This document shows positions 27,930-35,823 of a DNA stretch of 64,000 bases, piece by piece. The notes beneath the pieces are model-generated. The model saw nothing but the letters and a program-made list of their open reading frames with translations, searched no databases and was not told the DNA's origin. Each line of letters starts with the position of its first letter. The first letter of the stretch is position 1. The stretch comes from Lewinellaceae bacterium (GTDB taxonomy: Bacteria > Bacteroidota > Bacteroidia > Chitinophagales > Saprospiraceae): the NCBI GenBank assembly GCA_020636225.1, contig JACJYI010000010.1:6955-70954 (forward strand). The letters run 5' to 3'. A program made the position numbers and the translations under genes.

Positions 27930-28450
27930 ATTGCAATGACTGTCTGATGCGAGAATGTGTTTGAGGGGTCATGATAATACATTTAAATGGTGAATTAATG
28001 ATGTTGCTAAGTATAGATATTTGCCTATTCTATGTAAACAAGTCTTTAGTGCTATCTTGAACCATGTCTCATTTCAATATGGCTAATATACTAAATATAA
28101 CCTATTCAAGTCAAGTCTCCGTTGGAACATGAAGGTATCATCCGTTGCAGACGGTGGGAATTGGTTCTGACAGTTTGTCCTCATTCCAGGTCCAATCAAT
28201 GGACTCCTGTGTAAATGGGCAGGAGGAGAGCCTGGAAGGCACACGGGTCATTCCCGGTATGGGCAAACCAGTGGTTTGTTCATTGCCCTCTACAAGTGGC
28301 CCATCTTCCTTCTGCTCTTTTTTCAGTTCGATCGTACATTGAAAATATCGATCGCAGAACCTTCCGTTTCGGGGAATCCTATTGTTGATTGGAAGTGTAT
28401 GTTTGGGTGTGTCTCCTTCGAGTATCTTTAACAATCTCCAATCGATTTCA
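27930..28450. other. Gene-free divergent spacer
   Basis: About 520 bp between divergent genes. 27960-28130 is clearly A/T-richer than its surroundings and should hold promoters. A 98-codon open frame on the minus strand (28138-28434) has no signature and is not called. Confidence 0.5.
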
Positions 28451-30457
28451 ATGACCTATTCTCACCTATTCTCACCGATCGACCTGGGCCCCCTGCAGTT
28501 GCCCAATCGCATCCTGATGGGCAGCATGCACACCGGACTGGAAGAAGCCAGAAACGGATTTGAGCGACTGGCCCGGTTCTATGCTACCCGGGCAGAAGGG
28601 GAGGTCGGACTGATCGTCACCGGGGGGATCGCCCCGAATCGCCAGGGATGGCTGTCACCCTTTGCAGCCAAGATGAGCTCCTCTTCCGAGGCCAGAAAGC
28701 ACCGGGTGATCACCCGGGCCGTGCATGATGCCGGTGGCAAGATCGCCATGCAGATCCTGCATGCTGGCCGGTACGGGTACCATCCCTTTGTCGTAGCGCC
28801 GACCAATCTCAAGTCGCCGATCAGCCCGTTCAAGCCATTTGCCTTGTCGGAACGGGGTATCCGAACGACGATCAACGACTTTGCCCGGTCGGCCGCCCTG
28901 GCTCGGGAGGCTGGATACGATGGCATTGAGGTCATGGGCTCGGAAGGGTATTTGATCAACCAGTTCACCGTGCCCCGGACCAACAAACGGACCGATGATT
29001 GGGGCGGTGACATCCACGGCCGGATCCGGTTTCCGGTGGAGATCATCCGGGCCATTCGGGAGAAGGTTGGACCTGATTTCCTGATCATCTACCGGCTGTC
29101 CATGCTCGACCTGGTGGAAGGGGGCAATACCTGGGAGGAAGTGGTCATCCAGGCGAAGGCCGTCCGGGATGCCGGTGTGCATGTGATCAATACCGGGATC
29201 GGATGGCATGAAGCCCGTGTGCCCACCATTGCATCTGTGGTGCCGCGCGGTGCCTACAGTTGGGTGACCGCCCGGATGAAGCAGGAGATCGATATCCCCC
29301 TGGTCGCGGTGAACCGGATCAATACACCTGACGTGGCGGAAGGGATCCTGGCCCGGGGAGAGGCGGACATGGTCTCCATGGCGCGACCACTCCTGGCCGA
29401 TCCCGATCTTCCCAGGAAGGCGCGGCAGAACCGGGCCCAAAGCATCAACACCTGTATCGCCTGCAACCAGGCCTGCCTGGACCATATCTTCGAGAACAAG
29501 GAGGCCAGCTGCCTGGTCAATCCGGCGGCTTGCCGGGAGGAAGAGTTTGCCCTTCGCCCGGTTCATTCAAGGAAAAAGGTCCTCGTCATCGGCGCCGGCC
29601 CGGCCGGCATGGCAGCGGCAGTGACCGCTGCGGAGCGGGGTCATGAGGTGCATTTGTATGAACAGTCTGCGGAGATCGGCGGTCAGTTTCGACTGGCCAT
29701 GCAGGTGCCGGGCAAGGCGGATTATGCCGAGACGATCCGGTACTATCAACAACGGATCACAGAAACCGGTGTCCATCTTCATACCGGAGTGGCTGTGGAC
29801 GAGCGGATCCTGGCCGAGGGATCCTGGCAGTCCGTCATCGTCGCGGCAGGGGTCAGGCCCAGGATCCCGGAGATTGCGGGCATGGATCATCCCAGTGTCT
29901 TGATCTATGATCAGGTGTTGCGGGGTGAAGTGATCCCGGGGGCGAAGGTGGTCATTATCGGGGCCGGAGGGATTGCCGTTGATGTGGCGACCTTCCTCAC
30001 GACGAACGCGGCCACTTCTGCCACCTATCAGCAGGAGTGGGGGATCGATCGCGGCCTGGAGCATCCGGGTGGATTGCAGCCGGCAGAGGAGGCGCGGCCC
30101 CTTCGGGAGGTGACCATCCTGTACCGTTCTTCCGGCAAGTTCGGGGCGGGACTGGGCAAGACCACCGGGTGGGTGCACCGGCTGCATCTGAAGAAAATGG
30201 GGGTTCAGGCCATCGGCAACACGGAATATGTCCGGATCGATGAGGAGGGATTGCATACCCTTCAGAAGGGCCGACCGGCGCTCTATCCAGCGGATCATAT
30301 CGTGGTCTGTGCCGGCCAGGTCCGGCAGAATGAACTGGCAGACATGGCCCGGGCGGTCGGATTGGACGTGCATCTTGTCGGCGGGGCCAGGCTGGCCGGT
30401 GAACTGGATGCCAAGCGGGCCATCGAGGAGGGGACGCGGATCGGGATGGCCCTTTGA
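28451..30457 (+). CDS. fadH: 2,4-dienoyl-CoA reductase, FadH type
   Basis: An enzyme of 668 residues, the length of E. coli FadH (672). The N-terminal TIM barrel of the old-yellow-enzyme type binds FMN and carries the AMQILHAGRYGYHP and YLINQFTVPRTNKRTDDWGG blocks. Four cysteines at about 335, 338, 342 and 354 (CIACNQAC ... C) fit the 4Fe-4S site. The C-terminal part has the FAD motif VLVIGAGPAGMAAA and the NADP motif VVIIGAGGIAVDVA. It reduces 2,4-dienoyl-CoA esters with NADPH during beta-oxidation of unsaturated fatty acids. The ATG at 28451 fits the family N-terminus (SHLFSPIDLGPLQLPNRI). It is not next to other fatty-acid genes. Confidence 0.93.
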   Translation: MTYSHLFSPIDLGPLQLPNRILMGSMHTGLEEARNGFERLARFYATRAEGEVGLIVTGGIAPNRQGWLSPFAAKMSSSSEARKHRVITRAVHDAGGKIAMQILHAGRYGYHPFVVAPTNLKSPISPFKPFALSERGIRTTINDFARSAALAREAGYDGIEVMGSEGYLINQFTVPRTNKRTDDWGGDIHGRIRFPVEIIRAIREKVGPDFLIIYRLSMLDLVEGGNTWEEVVIQAKAVRDAGVHVINTGIGWHEARVPTIASVVPRGAYSWVTARMKQEIDIPLVAVNRINTPDVAEGILARGEADMVSMARPLLADPDLPRKARQNRAQSINTCIACNQACLDHIFENKEASCLVNPAACREEEFALRPVHSRKKVLVIGAGPAGMAAAVTAAERGHEVHLYEQSAEIGGQFRLAMQVPGKADYAETIRYYQQRITETGVHLHTGVAVDERILAEGSWQSVIVAAGVRPRIPEIAGMDHPSVLIYDQVLRGEVIPGAKVVIIGAGGIAVDVATFLTTNAATSATYQQEWGIDRGLEHPGGLQPAEEARPLREVTILYRSSGKFGAGLGKTTGWVHRLHLKKMGVQAIGNTEYVRIDEEGLHTLQKGRPALYPADHIVVCAGQVRQNELADMARAVGLDVHLVGGARLAGELDAKRAIEEGTRIGMAL

Positions 30458-30577
30458 TGCCTGGCTGTCGAAATGGGTTAAAAAGGATAAAGAATGGCTT
30501 GTTTTCCTGCTCGTTCAGGGAGGCCATTTGCAAGAGTCTGGTCGTACGAGTACATTTCGGGGGTCAGATGTTGGTGT

Positions 30578-33500
30578 ATGAGAATGCTGATCGTGATGGT
30601 TTGCTGTTTGTTAGGTCTTTGGGATTCTGCCATTGCCCAGGGATGGAACACTCAGTTTGATCATGTCGGCGCACGAGATGGTCTGCCCGAGGGCCATGTC
30701 TATCAGATCCTGCAGGACAGTCTCGGTTTCATTTGGATGGCGTCATACGAAGGATTGTTTCGCTTTGACGGACAATCAGTGGAAGCGATGGGTATTCGGA
30801 CAGATGAATCCTCCGGACTCTCCAACAATCGCGCCCGTTGCCTGGCCCTCGAGGGGTCGGAAGCACTTTGGGTGGGTACGAGCCGGGGTTTGAATCGCCT
30901 GGATCTCCGGACGCACCAAACGACATTTATCCCGTTGGACACTGCGCTTGCCGGTGGGATTGAGGATCCCTTGATTCAGACACTTTTCATGGATGGGGAT
31001 TGGTTGTGGGTATCCTCATCGAAAGCCGTATTCCGGATTCCTTTACGCGGTCACGGTACGGTCCGTGGTGTCGCGACTCCAGCCCTGGTCACCAGAATCA
31101 TCAAACTTCCGGATGGCCAGATATGCCTGCTCATGAGCGGTGCGTTGTGGATGTTGGACCCCACTGCAGAGAGCTGGTCCTTGTTACCCCGCGATTGGGC
31201 GGCAGGCCATCCAGGCCTGACGGCTCTGGCGATCAGCCCGGACAGATCCAATCAATTCTGGATCGGGACCAACCGGGGACCAGGGCGATTGACTGAACGG
31301 GGGCAGGTGGATATGCCCGATCTGCCGGAGGAGTTACAGCGACCTGCCGGTGTGCTTCTGGAAGACGAACGGGGGACATTGTGGATTGAGATCGACGGAG
31401 GGCTGGCGGAGTGGGATCGTGAAGGGGGAGAGGTGCGCCTTCATCTGGCCTCCCTGGCCCATGCAGAGCGATTGCGAAGCCCGTCCGTTCACACCATTTT
31501 TCAGGACCGTTCGGGCAATATCTGGTTTGGGAATCATCTGGGTGCGGATAGGATCAATCCATCCCGTATTCGATTTCACTTGTTTCAGTTCTTTCCGGAT
31601 GCGCCATACGAAGCAGAAGAAAACCATGTCCAACGATTGGCGGAGGCGCCTGACGGAAGACTGTTCTTTTTTTCCCGTCGTGGTGTTTACTGGATGAAGG
31701 ATTGGGACGAACGCATCCATGAGGTCGAGGGACAGCCCTATCCTTTTTTTCTCGAAGGTTTCCTTCCCCTCCCCGACGGCCGCATGTTGATGGGATGGTC
31801 AGCCCCGGGACAAGGGGTGTGGCAATGGGATGCCCGATCCAATCGGATCAGACCCTGGCCAGATTCGCCACTGCCCACGGGGACCCAGGTGTTTCAGATG
31901 GCCTTTGATATAGCGGATTCAACCAGGATGTGGATATCCACATCCCGGGGGTTATGCAGCTTTGACCTTCAAGCGAAAACAACGGACTGGTTTGAGCCGC
32001 CTGGAGGAGGCATAAAGGGATCTGTTCCGGTGCGACGATTTCATCAAACCAGTGACAGGAATATCTGGATGGATGCCAACGGAGTGTTCACCATGCTCAA
32101 TCCTGGTAAAGGCACCTGGCAAGTCTGGAAGCAGGGAGCAGAATTGGCTTCGGCAAGCCGGGGCTCGCGGATCAGGGATGTGATCGCAGGAAGGGGAGAC
32201 ACCTTATGGTTGGCTTATGAAGACGGGTTGTATCGGTTTACCAGGAGTGATGGCCAGTTCCAGCACTACCATACAGGAAATGGATTGAAGGGAGGGAATC
32301 TTGTTTATGCGTTGCAGATGGATGCTGCTGGCAATATTTGGTTCAATACGTTCAATCAGATCATTCGGCTGCATCCCGCTACCGAGACATTCACCTATTT
32401 CAGCGAGATCCACGGTGTATACACCACCTTCAACCGACTGTGCGCCATCACCTTCTCGGATGGAACCATGGGTTTTGGCGGTGCGAACGGATTAATACGC
32501 TTTGATCCGCGGGAGATCCGACCGGCACGAAGATTCCCACCGGTGGTCCTCAGATCGGTCCGTGTAGGGAACCGATCCCTGGCGATGGAGGAGAATGTGG
32601 AGTTCCTCAAGGATCTTCAGGTGGATTATCAGGATAATGGCTTCACCTTCGAGGTTGTCGCACTGGAGTTTACCGGCGAGCACTACCAATCGTTTGCCTG
32701 GAAGCTGGAAGGGTTTGATGGAGACTGGATCGAGGCCGGTCCGGTAGGCCGGATCACCTATACCAACCTGCCTCCCGGAGCGTACACCCTCCTGGTGAAG
32801 GCGGCCAATGGGGATGGTCAATGGTCCACCCGGGCTCAATTGACCATCCCCATTCGGATCTTTCCTCCGTATTGGGAGATGGCCTGGTTTCGCATGTTGA
32901 TGGCATTGATCGCTGTGGGATTGATCTCCTATCTGGTGATGAAGACCCGACAGATCCAGCGACTGAGAGAGGAAAAACGCCTTGCAGACCGGACCGCGGG
33001 TTATCGAAGCAAGTTCCTGACCAATATGAGCCATGAGATCAGGACACCGATGAATGCGATCCTTGGTCTGAACCATCTCTTGTTGGATACCGACCTGCAG
33101 CCCAGGCAACGGGAATATGTGGAAACGATCCGCCAATCGGCAGACAATCTGATGTGGATCATCAATGATGTCCTGGACCAGGCCCGGATCGAATCGGGGC
33201 AGTACAGCTTTGTCCGCCGTGATTTCAACCTCGATCAGCAGTTGGACCTGCTCCGACGGATGTTCGGTTTCAAGGCTGAAGAAAAGGGCCTGACGTTTGT
33301 CATTACACGTGACCCGCAGATCCCACATTATTTAATCGGGGATCCCGTCCGCCTGATGCAGGTGTTGATCAACCTGACAGGCAATGCGCTCAAGTTTACC
33401 GATCATGGTTCCATTTGGATTCGGGCAAGCTTGCAGGCTGGACACACCATGGACCATCGGGTTCGGTTTGAAGTATCCGATACGGGATCCGGTATTGACC

Positions 33501-34132
33501 CGGAGGACCAGGTCGCCATATTTGACAGTTTTCACCAGATCGGTGATGATGCGGAAGTGGTCAGAACCGGCACTGGATTGGGCCTGAGCATCGCTCGTGA
33601 ACTGGTGGAGCAGCAGGATGGACGGATCGGTGTCGAAAGCAGGAAGAATCATGGCAGCACGTTCTGGTTCGAGCTGGAGTTTGACACAGGAGCCCCTCCA
33701 GAAACTGGTCATAAACAGGCACACGAGGAACTGCCTTCCGGACTGCACATTCTGTTGGTGGAGGATATGCCTTTCAATCAGATGCTGGCAGTAGAAGTGC
33801 TCCGCAAGTATCTCCCGGATGTCCAGGTGGAAGTGGCCGAGAATGGGGCAGTAGCCCTGACCCGCCTGGAGTCATCCTCATTCGACCTGGTACTGATGGA
33901 TGTAAAAATGCCTGTCATGGATGGTTTGGAAGCGACCCGTGCAATCCGGGCCTTGGAAAACGGTACCGGCCGTCATGTGCCCATCCTGGGATTGACAGCC
34001 AATGCCATCACCGAGCAACAGGAAGAATGCCGACTTGCCGGAATGGATGATATGCTGACCAAGCCGTTGCAACCGGAAGAACTCATCGCGGCGATTGCCC
34101 GACTGCTCATCAACTTGCGTGCTCCAGAATGA
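30578..34132 (+). CDS. Hybrid sensor kinase with periplasmic propeller sensor
   Basis: A protein of 1184 residues. The order is: signal peptide (ends near DSAIAQ), two-component regulator propeller repeats (about residues 25-680, with WVGTSRGLNRLD and WFGNHLGADRINPSR type Reg_prop blades), a Y_Y_Y domain (FAWKLEGFDGDW), one transmembrane helix near 770, HisKA with His819 in MSHEIRTPMNAILG, HATPase_c (DTGSGIDPEDQ, GTGLGLSIARELV), and a receiver with Asp1108 in LVLMDVKMPVMDG. Unlike many Bacteroidota hybrids it has no C-terminal AraC domain. Its stop overlaps the HPt gene (ATGA), so the phosphoryl path is probably His, Asp, then the HPt. The ligand is unknown. ATG 30584 is an alternative start. 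Confidence 0.92.
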   Translation: MRMLIVMVCCLLGLWDSAIAQGWNTQFDHVGARDGLPEGHVYQILQDSLGFIWMASYEGLFRFDGQSVEAMGIRTDESSGLSNNRARCLALEGSEALWVGTSRGLNRLDLRTHQTTFIPLDTALAGGIEDPLIQTLFMDGDWLWVSSSKAVFRIPLRGHGTVRGVATPALVTRIIKLPDGQICLLMSGALWMLDPTAESWSLLPRDWAAGHPGLTALAISPDRSNQFWIGTNRGPGRLTERGQVDMPDLPEELQRPAGVLLEDERGTLWIEIDGGLAEWDREGGEVRLHLASLAHAERLRSPSVHTIFQDRSGNIWFGNHLGADRINPSRIRFHLFQFFPDAPYEAEENHVQRLAEAPDGRLFFFSRRGVYWMKDWDERIHEVEGQPYPFFLEGFLPLPDGRMLMGWSAPGQGVWQWDARSNRIRPWPDSPLPTGTQVFQMAFDIADSTRMWISTSRGLCSFDLQAKTTDWFEPPGGGIKGSVPVRRFHQTSDRNIWMDANGVFTMLNPGKGTWQVWKQGAELASASRGSRIRDVIAGRGDTLWLAYEDGLYRFTRSDGQFQHYHTGNGLKGGNLVYALQMDAAGNIWFNTFNQIIRLHPATETFTYFSEIHGVYTTFNRLCAITFSDGTMGFGGANGLIRFDPREIRPARRFPPVVLRSVRVGNRSLAMEENVEFLKDLQVDYQDNGFTFEVVALEFTGEHYQSFAWKLEGFDGDWIEAGPVGRITYTNLPPGAYTLLVKAANGDGQWSTRAQLTIPIRIFPPYWEMAWFRMLMALIAVGLISYLVMKTRQIQRLREEKRLADRTAGYRSKFLTNMSHEIRTPMNAILGLNHLLLDTDLQPRQREYVETIRQSADNLMWIINDVLDQARIESGQYSFVRRDFNLDQQLDLLRRMFGFKAEEKGLTFVITRDPQIPHYLIGDPVRLMQVLINLTGNALKFTDHGSIWIRASLQAGHTMDHRVRFEVSDTGSGIDPEDQVAIFDSFHQIGDDAEVVRTGTGLGLSIARELVEQQDGRIGVESRKNHGSTFWFELEFDTGAPPETGHKQAHEELPSGLHILLVEDMPFNQMLAVEVLRKYLPDVQVEVAENGAVALTRLESSSFDLVLMDVKMPVMDGLEATRAIRALENGTGRHVPILGLTANAITEQQEECRLAGMDDMLTKPLQPEELIAAIARLLINLRAPE

Positions 34133-34476
34133 AAACCCTGTTATCCCTTTTCGCCGGCGATCAGACCCTGGCCCTGCGTTTCCTGATGGAGATCCACAAG
34201 ACCGTACCCGGGCAGATCACCTCCCTGGATCAGGCCATCCGGTCTGCCGACCTGGTCCTTGCAGGCCGGTTGGTCCATGGGTTCAAGACGCAGCTCAGGT
34301 ATACGGATGCCTATGATCTGGCCCGGGAGGCAGAGGAGCTGGAGCGCGCCCTGGACCAGGCCGAGTTGCCGGACCCAAGCCGCCTGCAAATCTTTATTCA
34401 GGAATTGGACAACTGGGTGGACCAGATCTCGGAAACCATCGCCATTTGGTCAAGGCAGATCAATCCTCCACAATGA
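34129..34476 (+). CDS. HPt domain phosphotransfer protein
   Basis: A small helical protein of 115 residues. The phosphorylation site is most likely His50 in LAGRLVHGFKTQLRYTDA, which fits the HPt pattern (His followed by Gly or Leu and Lys). Flanking helices (ITSLDQAIRSADL and LAREAEELERAL) fit a four-helix bundle. The start overlaps the stop of the hybrid kinase by four bases. It therefore probably carries phosphoryl groups from the kinase receiver to a separate regulator. The nearest candidate is the OmpR-type regulator encoded convergently, with a 17-bp overlap of the two 3' ends. Confidence 0.83.
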   Translation: MKTLLSLFAGDQTLALRFLMEIHKTVPGQITSLDQAIRSADLVLAGRLVHGFKTQLRYTDAYDLAREAEELERALDQAELPDPSRLQIFIQELDNWVDQISETIAIWSRQINPPQ

Positions 34477-35158
34477 TCCGATAACCACGCCCGTGGATAT
34501 TCAGGATGCGAATCCTCGGATCCTCCTGAAAGAACCCCCTGAGTCTGGAAATATAGACATTCAGGCTTCGACCGTGAAGGAGATGTTCATCCGACCAGAT
34601 TCTTCTCAGGGCCGTTTCCCGGTCCAGGGATCTTTCCGGGTGTCGCAGAAAGAGGTCGAGCAATTGTGATTCAATACCGGACAGCCGACGTGAACCGGTC
34701 GGGCCTTCCAGGAGCTGGAGGTCCGGCAGGAAACGAAAGGCCCCCACCTCCAGGATGGCTGCAACAGGCGGCTCCGGTGGCCTGGATCGACGCAGGATGG
34801 CCTGAATGCGCCAGACCAGCTCCTCCAGGCTGAAGGGTTTGGTCACATAGTCGTCGGCACCCAGTTGCCAGCCGGTCAGCCGCTCCGACTTTTCAGTCTG
34901 ACCAGTGAGGAAGATCAGGGGGATCTCCGGATCAATGGCGCGGATCTCTCTGGCCAGGGTGAATCCGTCCTTAAAGGGCATGCGCACATCCAGGATACAC
35001 AGGTCCCAGGATTGATCCCTGAAGCGGGCCAGCCCCTGTTCAGATTGATGGACCAGGGTGACTGCAAATCCATTGGACTCCAGGTATTCCTGGGTCAATG
35101 GAGCATAGGTGACATCATCATCCACAAAGAGAATTCGGATCCGTTCCTGTGGTTTCAT
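34460..35158 (-). CDS. OmpR/PhoB-type response regulator
   Basis: A response regulator of 232 residues. The receiver has the acidic pair in ILFVDDD, phosphoacceptor Asp57 in CILDVRMPFKDG, the switch Thr in IFLTGQ and Lys in DYVTKPFSLEEL. The C-terminal winged-helix DNA-binding domain runs from about 130 (LTGIESQLLDLFLRHPERSLDRETAL, then RSLNVYISRLRGFFQEDP and ILNIHGRGYRI). The ATG at 35158 gives MKPQERIRILFVDDD, while the frame open to 35269 adds no domain. Its 3' end overlaps that of the HPt gene. The pairing with the hybrid kinase and HPt is inferred from position. Confidence 0.93.
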   Translation of the reverse strand: MKPQERIRILFVDDDVTYAPLTQEYLESNGFAVTLVHQSEQGLARFRDQSWDLCILDVRMPFKDGFTLAREIRAIDPEIPLIFLTGQTEKSERLTGWQLGADDYVTKPFSLEELVWRIQAILRRSRPPEPPVAAILEVGAFRFLPDLQLLEGPTGSRRLSGIESQLLDLFLRHPERSLDRETALRRIWSDEHLLHGRSLNVYISRLRGFFQEDPRIRILNIHGRGYRIIVED

Positions 35159-35271
35159 GGTGCTCAAAATCGGAAAATCCATGTCCAGGACAAAAGGCAT
35201 TGACCCTTTTTTATCCTTTTTCATTCGGTGCCAATGGAATGGAATTCCCTTCACCGTCAATTTTGTCAATC

Positions 35272-35793
35272 ATGCCACAGAAGATCCATTCCCTCGTTCG
35301 ACCGTTCTGGCCCCTTCTCATCACCGGGTTTTCCCTGGTATTCATCCGCTTTTGGATTCTGCCGGGTGGATGGGAGGAGTGTGGTGTGATACCCGCAACG
35401 ATGACCTTCTGGCAGCAAGGCTGGCAATTATGGCCTGATCTGATCCAATCCGAAGCCTGGCATGGACCAGCTGAAACATCAGTCCTGTGGTTGGTCCTGG
35501 TGGGCTATCCGGTGTACTTCCTGTCCGAGGGAGGGGTGCTTTTTTGCAGTCTCCGGTGGTTCGGCAGGGTTGAAAGGGCGGTTTACAGAACAGTCCTGAT
35601 GTTTATCGCGATGCGGCTTCTACAGGGTTTTGCATGGTTTCTACCTCTTTGGACTGCATGGCCAAATGGACAGGGCATTCATTCGGTTGCTGCTGCCTTT
35701 CCCCTCATTGGCGTACTCCTGTCCGCCCTCTTGGCCGGCGGAGTGGCCCCTCGTGATTTTTATCCTTTTTCAACCTTTTTCAAAGGGCCTTGA
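35272..35793 (+). CDS. Small integral membrane protein of unknown family
   Basis: A protein of 173 residues that appears to have four transmembrane segments (about WPLLITGFSLVFIRFWIL, SVLWLVLVGYPVYFLSEG, YRTVLMFIAMRLLQGFAW and VAAAFPLIGVLLSALLAG). No family is recognised. The ATG at 35272 gives a basic N-terminus before the first helix. The frame is open to 35149 but would then overlap the divergent regulator gene. The next gene starts 30 bp later, so the two may share a transcript. Confidence 0.65.
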   Translation: MPQKIHSLVRPFWPLLITGFSLVFIRFWILPGGWEECGVIPATMTFWQQGWQLWPDLIQSEAWHGPAETSVLWLVLVGYPVYFLSEGGVLFCSLRWFGRVERAVYRTVLMFIAMRLLQGFAWFLPLWTAWPNGQGIHSVAAAFPLIGVLLSALLAGGVAPRDFYPFSTFFKGP

Positions 35794-35823
35794 ATCTTTG
35801 GCGAGGCGGGACCCCTGAATTTT

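Noticed and set aside
28138..28434. A 98-codon minus-strand ORF in the fadH leader
   Set aside because: No domain, signal or operon context supports it, and it covers the region where the promoters should lie.
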